From Amphimallon solstitiale (lineage: Eukaryota > Arthropoda > Insecta > Coleoptera > Scarabaeidae), in contig OY720680.1 of NCBI GenBank assembly GCA_963170755.1, forward strand, positions 71,544,794 to 71,608,793: 64,000 nt of DNA. Reading direction: 5' to 3'. Below are positions 36,302 through 47,661 of this stretch, piece by piece. The stretch's first letter is position 1. The number at the start of each line of letters is the position of its first letter. The notes under the pieces are model-generated. The model had not been told where the DNA came from. It saw only the letters and a program-made list of their open reading frames with translations, and ran no database searches. The position numbers were made by a program, and so were the translations under genes.

Positions 36302-37791
36302 TAGTCTATTTTTTAATTCGGAGGAGTAAAATAAAAAGGCGCGTTTACACAATGGAATTTTGGAAAATTCCTTTTTGGCGGCAGTTTTAAAACTAGCGAC
36401 GATTTTATATAAATTGTAATCAAGTAATTAATTAAAAATTTATTTAAAAAATTAGATAATTTTAATTTGAAATAAAAAGGAATCATCATCGTAAGTAAAA
36501 TGCTTAAATCAAAAGTTTTAAAGGTGATTTGTATATTTTCAAATTTAAAAAGAAAACACAGATGGTTTCTATTCTTATGTGATTATTTAAAAGCGAACAA
36601 AAATTTAGACAAATATTAATTATAGCATATACATATAAAACATATAATTATTCACAATTTTTTATTATTATATTCAAGTGAACAACAATTTAGACAAATG
36701 TTGATTATAGCATATACATATGAAACAGTAACAATTTATAATTATTCACTATCACTTTCCATTTCACTCGAACTATCTTTACCCACTGATATAATAAATG
36801 GCTCGATTATATCATCGACCAACCCATCTAACTCACACATTCTTCTTTCTTCATTAATCACATGGCCTACACATTTCTTCCAATTGTCCGTAGTGATATT
36901 CTGGATTGCTTTTAGTAGAAGTATCCTCACATCAGCTAATTTAAATGTAGTATTCTTAGTTGCCACCTCATTTTTTATTTGAGCCCACACCAACTCGATT
37001 GGGTTTAGTTCGCAGTGATAGGGTGGTAACCTCAAAACAGTTTTGTTACAACTTTTGGCCATCTCATCTGTCACATGTATATTATATTGGTCCTTATTGA
37101 GACGAATTAGGTGAAGAAGTTCAGATCGAACCATCTCTTCATTGTACTCAATATTTTTTGAATTCAACCAAGCCTGCATATCGGAGTTTTCTAGAATTTG
37201 TTGTGGGGATTTTTTCAATTTTACGACTATGATATGTAGCATTATCCATAACAATAACAGCATTGTATGGTAGCACTGTTAATATTTTATGAAACCATCT
37301 TTCAAACACCTCTGCATTCATTTCTTCATGATAATCGGTTGTCTTTTTTCCTTCGAAAATCAATAAACCATTCTCCACAAATCCAGCCTCAGATCCTATA
37401 TGCAAAATAATGAGACGTCTTCCTTTCCCTGCAAGATTACGTAAGCCTGTAGTCGGTCCTTCATTAAATGACTGTCGTCGACTTCTTATATTGCCATCTA
37501 CCCAAACTCTTTTTTTGGTATGACCTTCGTTTAGCCATGTTTCATCTAAATAATAAATTGGCCGATTTTGACGACGAGAAACTTTAATTGTCATCAAATA
37601 TCTTCTTCTCCACCTAATTATATCATCACGTTCTATCAAAACACTCTTTCGATTTCTCTTCATATACCTACAATAATATATCACATTTATTCTAACATAT
37701 CAAAGCATGTAAAATATAAATTTGAGTACTTATATACTCATTTTTTTTGCATATTAATTAGATCATTGGTGCTGACTTAAAGTTTATCATT

Positions 37792-38090
37792 TTCATCAAT
37801 TTGTATAATGTTGAACGGCTCATCTGTGGCAAATCATCACGCTGTTTGATTTCATTTGGCACTTTGTCAAGTGTAGGAAGCTCATTTTTATAAAAAAAAT
37901 TGTGAATTATAGAATTCTTGACGGTTTCACTACAATTTATAGTGAAACCGTAAAGAATTCTATAAGGCAAATAATTCACAATTTTTTTTTATAAAAATGA
38001 GCTTCCTACACTTGACAAAATGCCGAATGAAATCAAACAGCGTGATGATTTGCCACAGATGAGCCGTTCAACATTATACAAATTGATGAA
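37792..38090. repeat. Inverted (fold-back) duplication inside the transposase exon
   Basis: Arm 1 (37792-37932) and arm 2 (37940-38090) are reverse complements around a 7-nt loop. They share TTCATCAATTTGTATAATGT, GGCTCATCTGTGGCAAATCA and CGGTTTCACTA. The arms differ by several point changes and by an insertion of about 8 bp (GGCAAATA) in arm 2. Arm 1 carries the original exon; arm 2 is a second inverted copy inserted upstream. Confidence 0.9.
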
Positions 38091-38092
38091 GG

Positions 38093-38135
38093 ACTCTTTA
38101 ATTGCTGATTATTGTATAATCAGCAATTAAAGAGT
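38093..38135. repeat. Perfect 20-bp inverted repeat next to the fold-back
   Basis: ACTCTTTAATTGCTGATTAT, a 3-nt loop, then its exact reverse complement. It starts two bases from the end of the large fold-back duplication. The outer side joins directly to the HTH exon (GTTCTGGAAGACACTCTTTA on the minus strand). Confidence 0.9.
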
Positions 38136-38724
38136 GTCTTCCAGAACTTTGCTTGGGTGGGATAACTTGTCCTTTCTGCTTATATTCTTTTATGGTACGA
38201 TGGGCAGTAGACCGCGCCACTCCTAAAAACAAGATAACATAATAATATATACCTAATGATGGTAATGTATTATAACACTAACTTATCATACTCGATATTC
38301 TTGCGACAATAGCAGTAATCCTCATTCTGGGGTTATCAGCACGTAATTTTTTGAATATATTTACTATATTCAGCTTCTCAACAACAGATAGATGTCCTAA
38401 GATCACAAATTTTCGCCTTTTCAACGGGGAAATTTTTCATATCCAAGAAAAACGCTATGAAAATGATTTACACGGAGAGTATATCAGTCGATTCAGTTCT
38501 TGAAAGAACTATTTTACTATTATAACGCAAATTGAACGTAAAAAATTGAACAGAAACGCACTGACAAAATTAACGATGTATACAATAACAGCTGTTGTAA
38601 CAGTATGGCGGCCGTAAACATGTAAAATTTCCATACTGTAATTCTTCCCGAAAACTGACAAATAGCAAGCCTCTTTTTTAGCGCTTCAATTTAAAAACAC
38701 TCCTCCTAATTAAAAAATAGACTA

Positions 38725-40127
38725 TAGTAACAAAAATACATATCTAATAGGTACATCATTTCAGTAAAGTATCACACTTGAACCTGCATTTATTTGCCAT
38801 TATTATTCATACAATGACTGCTCGCTCATTCGCGCCCATGTAAATGTTTGACATGGTTCATAATCCGGAATTCAAGTTTCGTAAGACTGTCGTTGAAAAT
38901 CAAACTTTGGTTGGATGTTTGAAGTTTCTTGTTACTTTAAAGGATATTCTACACTTAAAATTAATTACTTACCTAACATTAGCACTTCTTTAAATATTTT
39001 TCTTCGATGTATGTTATTCGGCAACGTGCAGTTAAAGTTTTCATACAGAAAAATTAAAAATGTGCATATCTTCTCTATAATATATGTTTAGTTTACGCTT
39101 TGTCGTATAAATACTAAATTCGTGTTTGATGAAATTAATGCTATTTAGTATATTACTTAGTGCTTACGTATTTGATTCGCTCGATTTATAAATTTATTTG
39201 CCTTGGAGTTTTCCAGTATTTACCGTATAAACCCTGCAAACGTTTAAGACTGTAATTTGTAAATGTTATACGGCATATATTCATATGTAGTTACTGACCT
39301 TTCCACCTTAATTTGCAATAGGGCTTGTTTTGCCGGTCTCTTCTCTAAATGTCGATTCTTCTACCTTGTGGACGTCCTGATAATTACAAATCGGGTACGT
39401 ATGGCCATTTCACCCTCTGTTCGTAAATTAAAATCCTTTTACTATTAGAAAACGTCAAGATATGAAACTGTCAGAAATAAAGCTTTCAAAATGTGATGTC
39501 TTTGAATTGACGCGAGCTGTCGCTTACTTTTTCTAGCGAGATTTTTTTACCGGATCCACCTGGAGAGAGGCTTTAAATGACATGTACCTTCGTTATAGAA
39601 GTACTTGGAAAGTGGAGATTGCTGCCAAACGTTGCGTAAAAGTTCATTCTCTCGTAGTCTGAGCCTTCATCTGAACGCAAAACCTCGATAGCGTTGAATC
39701 CTTTCGTGAAAGTGAGAACCGTAAAACTTTTCGATGTATCTGTCATATCTGACAATTTTTGATTTTTGAAGTCTAATTTTAATTTCCCTCACATAAGCGC
39801 CTATTTGTCTTTACGTAAGCCCGCGGTCCATTTTCGGAGCATCCGATTTCGAGTGTGGTACCGATAGCAGCCACCAAATATAGCACACGCAAAGGAGAAA
39901 TGTCCAGCCTATACGTACCCAAAGAGAGAACGCCCCCGGCGCGATTTCCTGGGAGGAGTTACACAGATCGTTTTGCCTTTTTTGAGGGTTCGGTTAAGCT
40001 ATTTCAACCAAGGCGATTAGAGTAGGTCACTCGAATGGCTTTTAGTATATATAACAAAGAATCGGTAGAGAAGAAAGGTGACAATGTCGTTTTAAATTAA
40101 GTTTTATAACTTTTAACCTCTTAATAA
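38725..40127. other. No gene recognised
   Basis: Mixed composition with a GC-richer patch at about 39820-40000. No coding motif, TIR or array seen. Confidence 0.45.
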
Positions 40128-40129
40128 AC

Positions 40130-40480
40130 CTGGGAGTAAAAGAGTTACTTGTAATCCGAATTTTGAAACCTGGTTTATACAAAACTTGTTCCAAACTCAG
40201 CTCTAAATGCGTTCTCACTTCTAATAGATCTGTATATAATGCATAATTTGTTAGAGATTTGAAGAAAACTGCTATTATAAAAGAGTAAAATTGCTACTTT
40301 AGGTTGGAATTTTAAAATATTTTCTACACAAACATTATTCATCATCAAGTTTTAAATAAGTACTTCAATACTTTTAATATAACTGCCTAGGAGGCATGAC
40401 TTGGGAGATATTTGCAAAAAAACTGTTTTTCGATATGAGACACTTTCAGCAAGAATTTCGAAAACCTTTTATTATATAAC
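40130..40480 (+). repeat. 149-bp-period repeat element, internal fragment (copy C)
   Basis: Diverged units start at 40146 (ACTTGTAATCCGAATTTTGA), 40295 (ACTTTAGGTTGGAATTTT) and 40442 (ACTTTCAGCAAGAATTTCG), spaced 149 and 147 bp. Between them are blocks shared with copies A and B (GCATAATTTG, GGCATGACTTGGGAGATATT). Neither terminus is recognisable. Confidence 0.65.
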
Positions 40481-40689
40481 TTTTCTAAGTAAGTAGAAAA
40501 TTTCATATCAATATCAACTTATTATTATATTCTGAGACTCAAATAGCCATTACAACTAAGAAGAACGTAAAATATAGTAAGTAGGCTATATCGAAACTAG
40601 CATTCTCAACCAGTCAGTCAACTTGAGACATTTCTAGTGACTGCTTTGAACTCAAACTGGCTTGAATCAAATTTCTGCCTTTCCATTTA

Positions 40690-41120
40690 ATGAAGCAGCA
40701 TCTGTCGAGCTTCAGTGCCTTGCTATTTATAATTCGCATTAACGACATGAAAAGTGTATATAATGTTTTGTGTCTTTATGCAGACGATACCACTGTAGAT
40801 GTATAATCTCAACGGGAACTAGAGGACATAATATTATTATAATGGATTAGTTTTTATCCAATAAACTAAAATCCTATCAAGCATGGTTTTTAAGACAATA
40901 TGGCTAAGGCATTTTATTCTGGGGTTTGTTGATGGATACCAAGAGAATCTTCAAATTACAGAAATAATCCATTAAATATCTAGAAGAACTATTAAGCAAG
41001 GGCTACTTTAGAAGAAAATGAATACTCATCATGACCCGTTAGTCTATCTGTCTCAACGGTAAATTTGTAACAAAAACAAAAAGGAAGTATTGCCTATAAT
41101 GGAGAAACAAATAATTACGA
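40690..41120 (+). pseudogene. non-LTR retrotransposon reverse transcriptase fragment
   Basis: About 40700-40806 reads LLFIIRINDMKSVYNVLCLY followed by ADDTTVDV. This is the reverse transcriptase block 'GP.LF.IYINDL......LYADD', including the catalytic YADD box, of Jockey/CR1-type LINEs. After stops and frameshifts, about 40840-41060 gives NKLKSYQAWFLRQ and IFKLQK..IKYLEELLSKGY, matching the region after the catalytic domain. No endonuclease domain, 3' tail or target duplication was identified. Confidence 0.6.
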
Positions 41121-41787
41121 AATAGTGATGCTCTAAGTACACCATAACACTACTTAACATCAACACAACAGTACATGCTGCTCCCACAAACTCATTATCA
41201 TCAGAACTAGGAAGAAATTGGAGAGCTTTTACTGGGGTAATTTTGTTTTTATAAATCGATTATACACTATGTTGAGATATAAATGATAATGTTTAATATA
41301 GGATTTTTTAGCTTTCAGATATATTCTAAACATCATCTATAATATTTGGAACGACTTCCACTTCAAACATATTTATTTGTATGTTTTATGATATATATTT
41401 ATTTGGATCGAAATTTCATTTTCTAACTTGAGTATAAAAAATATTTAATTTCTATCAATTAAACTGTTTAACCTCTATGCACTACTGAAGTATCAAGTAA
41501 AACTAACTAAATTTCTATTTTCATAACATTTTGATATTTTATGTATTCTTTAATATCTAAAATAATATCTCTTGTCCAACGTTTACAAATTAATTGTAAC
41601 ATAAAAGTATAAATAATTTAGTTGCTATTACTAACGTGATGTAAATTTTGAGTTGTTGCCCGAAATTTACATCGTTTTCTAAAATAGGTAGGAGTGTTCT
41701 CATAATAGAATTTTACAGCGTCATTACTATAACGAAAGAAACATGCATACCTAGGCGTGCATTTTTACACAATCATTAAGTGACATA
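41121..41787. other. No gene recognised
   Basis: AT-rich sequence between the LINE fragment and the pogo element. Confidence 0.45.
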
Positions 41788-43874
41788 AGGTATTGTCGGG
41801 TAATAAGGCCTATTATCTAAGAGTTATTTAATTTTATGAGAACAAGGAACAAAATATAATTAAACATTTTTGAAAAACTAAAAATATATTCAATTTGTAT
41901 AAAATACATATCACAACAAACATAAAAAAAATTATATTTTTTTCTAATAATACTGTTTTTAAAAAACTTGATTTTGGGTCTTATTATTATTATACACAGC
42001 ATGTAATAAGGCCCGCATTATAAAATAAATTTAATAGTCACAGTTTGGGCAGATAAGGTCTTCTAAGTCATCTGCAGTAAAACCAACACAAAATCACCTT
42101 TCTGCTTCACAGTGGGAAGTCGTTGCTTCAGTCGAAGTAGAGGGACGTGGTTAACCAGATTTGTTCTGCTTAGTAGTTCTCATCTTCTCTCCAAACATAT
42201 TTCTTGTAACTTCAAGCGCTTTATAATTTAAGGTTTTTTTCCGGACTTGTTTGTTTTGTTTAGTTTTTACTTCTGGAGTTACCAAAACCTCTGTGAATGT
42301 TTTAAGTTGTTGTTCAGTTCTTTTGTTTATTAAGGAAGTGAGTGGTTGTTCATCTTCTGAATCCCATTCTCTGTCTTTGATTTCATTATTTGGTTCTGTG
42401 TGATAACTTGGAGCATACGCATGTTCCGGAATATCATTTTTGTTGAAAGGATAAATCCCTGTAGCTCTAAATCCATTCATTATGTGGCTTATTGTCATTG
42501 ATCGCCCCCAGACTGGTGTGAAAACATACGAAAATCTTTCTTTGTTCAAACGTCTGCCTGGATATGTTTCCCAGTAATGTAGAAGTTCTTCATCCCAATA
42601 ATGTTCAAAAGGTCTGAACACAACAAATGTATGCCTAAGTCTTCAGCTTTCTCGGCAATACTTACATCTAGGTGGCAAGAAGCTCCATCAAAGATTAAAA
42701 TTACTGGAGGAGTTGACATAAATTTTGAAATATGTTCAAGCCATTTAACAAACACTTCATGTGTCATGCTTTCCTTTAGTGTCATTTGAACAATAAACCT
42801 TGGAGGTAATCCATCTGAAAATGTTGGCTTCATCCGTTGCTCTTTGAATAGAATCATGGGAGGAATAGCATGCCTCATTGCATTCGCACATGCCACGATG
42901 GACACATTTTCGGCATGTTCTTGTGCTACTAAGTGAACCCTCTTGGCTCCTCTTTGTTGTTTGTTGATGATGAAGGGTAAGGCGACACCCTTTCTCATCC
43001 ATATTATAGATTTTGTCAGATCTTTGCTTTAAACCAGTTTTTTTCCAATAGAGCATCTAATTTTATAAAATAATCTTCTACGATTGCTTTATTGAGCTGT
43101 TAAGCTCGGGCGGGGTTCATAGGTTGTGCTTTTCTTTTAGAAATATTTTTATGTCTGTTCATGAATGAACGTACCATTCTCTCCCGGCCAATTTTTGGTT
43201 TTATTTTACGTTCCAGTTGTTCCTCAGCTTCTGCGTCTAATATTGGTTTTCTTGCCAAACGTCGAGAGGTTATTCCAGATTTAATGTGGTTTCGTATTGT
43301 TCGGCGAGGAATTCCACAATGTTCTTCTACGTATGCTTGAGATTTGCCTTGTCTTATAAGATTCAGTGCTTCTTCCATCATTTCTTCCGTCCAGTTAGCG
43401 CGGATTCCACGGCATTTTTTCCCATTTTGTCTATAACATCAAATATTAGAAAAAATAACTGTCAGAAAATAAGGCCCAGTCATCATTGCAGGAAATAAAG
43501 CCCGGGCCTTATTTGCTGCTTTGATGTCGTAATGAATTATAGGTTAGGAACCGACAAGCTTTTAGAAAAAGCTGGTAAATTTGTGACAACGTATTACTAA
43601 TGATCATAAGAATTTATCCTCAAAAAGTAGAAGATTTCTGCCAAGACATTTTTGCTAAAACTTGATTCTATTCTGGTAAAATCTTATAACTTAATACAAC
43701 CACTGGCTGATACTTGTTTCACATTCGAATATAAAGAAGCCGGTACTATAGAGAACTGTCGAAACCTAATAAACTTCTGTAATGTCAACACCCCATGGTA
43801 GATGCCGGTAGTTGTATTACATTTAACTGTTTTGTAGAAAACTCATGTCTGGGCCTTATTACCCGACAATACCT
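41788..43874 (-). mobile_element. pogo-superfamily element with TIRs and sub-terminal motifs
   Basis: Bounded by TA at 41786-41787 and 43875-43876. The left end AGGTATTGTCGGGTAATAAG equals the reversed right end, continuing GCC; the TIR is about 23 bp. The TIR's inner motif AATAAGGCC(C) recurs inside at 42005 and 43468 and inverted at 43504-43513, besides the two TIR copies (41802 and 43851-43860). These are candidate transposase-binding repeats. The 2087-bp element carries a pogo-type transposase on the minus strand, which is broken. Confidence 0.88.
42151..43400 (-). pseudogene. pogo-type DDE_1 transposase lacking its third catalytic region
   Basis: The N-terminus (43381-43100) reads MMEEALNLIRQGKSQAYVEE and GIPRRTIRNHI, a pipsqueak-type HTH, followed by GRERMVRSFMNRH. 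The next frame gives RSDKIYNMDEKGCRLTLHHQ (first Asp). A frameshift leads to RGAKRVHLVAQEHAENVSIV, IPPMILFKEQRMKPTFSDGL and PPVILIFDGASCHLDVSIAE (second Asp). After KAEDLGIHLLC the sequence jumps, with a change of frame, to FEHYWDEELLHYWETYPGRR. The expected block 'P.[ST]...LQPLD', which holds the third Asp, is missing, so a deletion of about 15-20 codons is inferred. The C-terminus (VWGRSMTISHIMNGFRATGI, YPFNK) is typical of this group. Confidence 0.82.
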
Positions 43875-45439
43875 TATATAAATATGTATTATATCAAAAA
43901 AATAATGCTAGTTACTTCTAGAACTCAGTTTTTAATTTGGATTTTCCAAGGATTTTGTATTAATAGCATTCCGATACCCTCCGAGACACATAATGTAATT
44001 TCTACCTCATAATAAAACTTTCTATAATGCATATGCAACAAATTTCTGCAAGCAATAGCTTAAAAAAATCAAAAATTTGTAATTATGTTTGTTTGATTGT
44101 CAGCAAAATGCTATAAAGATGCAAATTTTTAAAGTAGAATGATATACACGCGTTTGTTGTATGTCGTGAAGAAGAATTATTTTCAGTCCTCATACGAGGC
44201 ACAAAATGTTCATTTTTACAGTATAATCTATAAAGTAATCATTGCAGAGGAAGTTCATTGAGCTAGGTTGCTGCAAATTTGTGTTTATTTTAATTTATAA
44301 TGAATTTAGCATTTACCGGCAGTAGTAGCTATATAAAAGAAATAACCCATTAGTAGTTTCTACAGCTTTCCGTGTCGTTCTATAGCTTTTCTACAAATGT
44401 GTTTTAACTGTACTTGCCCGTTTTTATTACATGGCATTTTACTTTAAATAAACCTAATTTGCTTCGAAAACATGATATCCCATGTGTTTAGACTAATCAA
44501 ATAAAAAAAATAAGATTTCATTAACAGTTCAAAGATGCAATTACATGAAGGCTGTTTATTATATTAATGTAATATAAAGCACCAATCAAATGCAACATGT
44601 TGTGTAATTAAAGTAAATTTTAAACCAGCGATAATAGCAGAACTATGGAGAAATACATCACACGTGTGGGGCATCCTGTATAAATTTACTGATAAAAACC
44701 TTCGGAGTTTTAATCTCAATTTGCTATAAATATCTTACAGCTTCTAATGTCACTATCCCCTTCTATTCCGTACGTCACCAATAAAAAAAGGACGGCACCT
44801 AATGTTAGAAAAGTAAGAGGGTGGGTCCCCGTAAAAAAGACGAGATTAATGTTGTTCCCATCAGCGTGTTTCAATTCGACACATTTCCTATTGCAATATT
44901 GATTATAATGTTCACATAAGGACAAGTTAGAGAGATGACGGTAATGTTATTTCCGAGATTATTTATTTATAATATAGAATATAACACTTAGTTAATTAAC
45001 TTACTTGATTAACAGAATAATTATTGTGGAAAGTGAAACATCATCACACCACAAAAATTATAATTTTCGTCATTTGATGATAATATCGTTGGCCGAAGGA
45101 ATTGTCATGTGTAATATATCTTTTGGAACTTTTGCTATGTGATTCTATAGTCATTCAAAAAGCGCGCCGGTCAGAATAGCAACACTATCAAACAATTAGG
45201 AATTATAGAGTGCTCTTTTTGTAATGTATGTAAGCAAAATGCTGACGCAGATGTTCCCACGTCAATCTGTATTATTTTTGGTTTTTATTTCTATTACCAG
45301 CGTCGCGGCTACAGGACAGGAACAACATCAGAGAAACTAAGGTTTATTAATATTTAGGGATAATATTTTATTCAAAACTTGACTCTACAAATCTTGATGA
45401 CAATTATAACAAACGTCAGAAGGTACCTAATTATGACAA
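43875..45439. other. No gene recognised
   Basis: AT-rich. No motif-bearing open frames. Confidence 0.45.
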
Positions 45440-45655
45440 ATATATCAAACAGTGTATGAAAAAAAACAATTTTGAAAATTGATCGAGTTTTTTTAATTTT
45501 TAGTTGGATCGGCACCAAACTTCACAAGAACACGCTCGAGACTATGCTAGAGTTTTCCTGAAAATTTCATCAAAATCGGTTTAGCGGTTTCGGAGTCTAT
45601 AAGGAACATACAAACACCACCACACACATACATGCAATTTTATTTATATAGATAG
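45440..45655 (+). repeat. Interspersed-repeat 3' end with the insect 'ATCGGTTTAGCGGTTT' motif
   Basis: The segment TTCATCAAAATCGGTTTAGC, GGTTTCGGAGTCTATAAGGA, ACAAACACC and the tail ATTTATATAGATAG corresponds to a common 3' end of insect interspersed repeats (RTE-like or related). A segment resembling the matching 5' start is at 55884. No coding part is present here. Confidence 0.5.
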
Positions 45656-46379
45656 ACAACATTTTATAAACAAAATATTATTTTACATGTGTGGAACAAA
45701 TGATTTCTAAAATAGGTATTACGCTTACTTTATTATACACTGTATATATCACTCATATGCCAAATACACGGAACGTATTCTTTGAGAAGTTTCACAAAGG
45801 TAAATACATTGTATTCTCTCCTCTGATATGTACCGTATTTTATAGGTATAAATAGAGCGTAGAAAATGTGGATGCTTAGTGCACAAAGAGATATATAAAT
45901 ATTTAACAGGGAAATGACCTGGGTGGTCTGTAAGATATGAAAGAAGCATACATCAAAATCTCTATAAGTGTGCGTCTATTGCGTAACAAATCTTCAAAAT
46001 GTATTGTTATGGTTTTAACTTTAAGGGAATATATGTCATTGGATGCTCTAATATAAAAGCTATGATTCTATAGACATTCAAAGATAGAACATAATGAGAT
46101 CTTAAAACTTACAATAACTATATAATAAAATGTAGTGTGTGTGGAACATTTATTCAAAAATTATTTTACTATTATTATTAAATATTATAGTGAAAAATAT
46201 ATATTGAGCCATTTCTCAAAGATGGATTTAATACAGGTATATTTTTGGAAACACCAAATTCATGAGAAACATAAGAAATAAATACTTTAATCGTATTAAG
46301 GGATCATCACAGTGTAAAATTTCCAAATTTTCGATTTTTTTTTATATTATCAGGTTATAAACATGCTGTTAAAATTTTG
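45656..46379. other. No gene recognised
   Basis: AT-rich; nothing recognised. Confidence 0.45.
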
Positions 46380-47290
46380 GGGTGAAATTCGAATTATTTT
46401 CGCCACTACAGCCTTTTTTATCGAGCAGCTACATGAGAGGTGACGCGAACGGCGCGAACGAGTTACTGCTGGAACTGCCAGCGTTCCTGCAGAAACACGT
46501 TTCAACTTGCTCGCTAGATAAGCCAGTACGTTTCCGATATCGAGCGTGGATAGATCAACGAGAAAAACGCCCGAAGAATCCATGTGGCAGGATAAGAAAG
46601 GCTCTAGGAGCATACGTGGACGAGCTTGTAGGAAAAGAACCTCAGGTTTCAAGGGAACGAATCGACATTTCATTGAAAATGATTCTGAATTCGTGAGTAC
46701 TTCGGCAGCAAAACTATCCAGAAAAAATCCGAACTTTGAGGTCAAAATTGGCCAAAGGTTTAGATATTGTTTTTGTTGAATTCTGATTAGTTTTCGGCGC
46801 ACTTCAACAGTTGCTCAAGTGCAAAAAATGTAACGGTGATGTGAAATTTTACAAAAAATCGATTCGCAGATTGGGTTTCAAACTGGCATTGCTGATTGAC
46901 CGTAAGTAGACTATTTATATGAAAATTCTGCACTCGACACTTTGAACGCGCTATCGATCTCAAATTTTAACTCAACATTCTTTACGTTACGCTTTATCTT
47001 GCTATGGAAGCTTTTTCTATTTTTCGAAATCTTTCTATTTTTCATAACGAAAAAACTGTCAGAAAAATAGGTTGAATTCGATACTTTTTTCATATCGCCG
47101 CCATTTTGTCACTTTTGGTGATGAAAAAAAAACCTCCATAGCAAGATAACGGTTTTCATACTGATTAATAACCTTTTTCCATATTTCGTTTCAGATGAGA
47201 TTTGCGGCTACGATCGTGTACACCGTGAGGACTCCTTTTCTTCGAAGATATTTTTGTCCGTTGAAAAAATGTTATCAAAAATGTGAATAA
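46380..47290 (+). pseudogene. Kolobok/'Mutator'-type protein, N-terminal fragment
   Basis: A balanced-composition stretch encodes, across frames, RGRACRKRTSGFKGTNRHFI, VSTSAAKLSRKNPNFEV, then FGALQQLLKCKKCNGDVKF and SIRRLGFKLALLIDR. The last block, 'L...KCK.C.G.V.F....+RGLGFK', is the zinc-binding segment just upstream of the DDE core in the transposase family also encoded at 51287-54737. A GT donor after LLIDR (about 46906) and a TTTCAG acceptor at about 47191 could join it to a short last exon ending at about 47283 with AATAAA nearby. No DDE core follows. A stop within 'VEF*LVFGAL' and frameshifts argue for a relic; a tiny derived host gene is a weaker alternative. Confidence 0.4.
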
Positions 47291-47661
47291 ACGTTTGAAA
47301 ATTTATTTCCTGTGCTTCGTGAGTGTTTGATTCCACACAAAAAAGTCAGATTGATTAGCATATTTTAATCGTCAAAAATAAAAATAATTGTGTTTTAAAA
47401 TACAGGTACTATTTGCTTTCTGCAAAAGGTTAATATTGTTTCGCTAGACATTCTAGTAATATTTCATTTGGTATACTTGGAATATTTTGCTGAACATAGC
47501 AAGATACAATTAAATAATTAATCGACAAGAAACTAGAAACCTATTTGTTTTTTGCTAGATCTATTTATAGAGGGGAATATAGTCCAGCGACCTTCTTTTT
47601 ATTACTAGCTGAATTTTCGTGAGTAGCTTCGTTTTGACGAGACGCCCAACTTTTCCCTCTG
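47291..47661. other. No gene recognised
   Basis: AT-rich spacer. Confidence 0.45.

Larger units (their letters stand above)
36742..38430 (-). pseudogene. IS630/Tc1-type DDE_3 transposase with introns, broken
   Basis: Exon A (about 38420-38292) reads RRKFVILGHLSVVEKLNIVN and RMRITAIVARIS. A 69-bp GT-AG intron (38223-38291) leads in frame to RVARSTAHRTIKEYKQKG, the HTH. A fold-back insertion then interrupts the exon (separate entry). It resumes with FFYKNELPTLDKVPNEIKQR and LYKLMKMINFK, and a 109-bp GT-AG intron (37668-37776) joins to YMKRNRKSVLIERDDIIRWR. Catalytic blocks follow: IYYLDETWLNEGHT (first Asp), VIVMDNATYHSRK (second Asp), a frameshift in an A-run near 37207, and LPPYHCELNPIELVWAQIKN (Glu). 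About 82 residues separate the second Asp and the Glu. That is far more than the 34-39 of Tc1 and would place it in a DD82E-like group. Confidence 0.8.
36302..38724 (-). mobile_element. Tc1/mariner-type element with long D-E spacer, TIRs present
   Basis: The ends read TAGTCTATTTTTTAATTCGG (left, from 36302) and, reversed, TAGTCTATTTTTTAATTAGG (right), both continuing AGGAGT. The TIR is about 26 bp with one mismatch, between TA dinucleotides at 36300-36301 and 38725-38726. At 2.4 kb it is longer than usual because the transposase gene has two introns and an internal inverted duplication. The minus strand carries the transposase. Confidence 0.88.

Noticed and set aside
46350..46802. 150-codon minus-strand open frame overlapping the Kolobok-like fragment.
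   Set aside because: The plus strand carries the recognisable LLKCKKCNGDVKF block and plausible splice sites. The minus frame has no motif and is its shadow.
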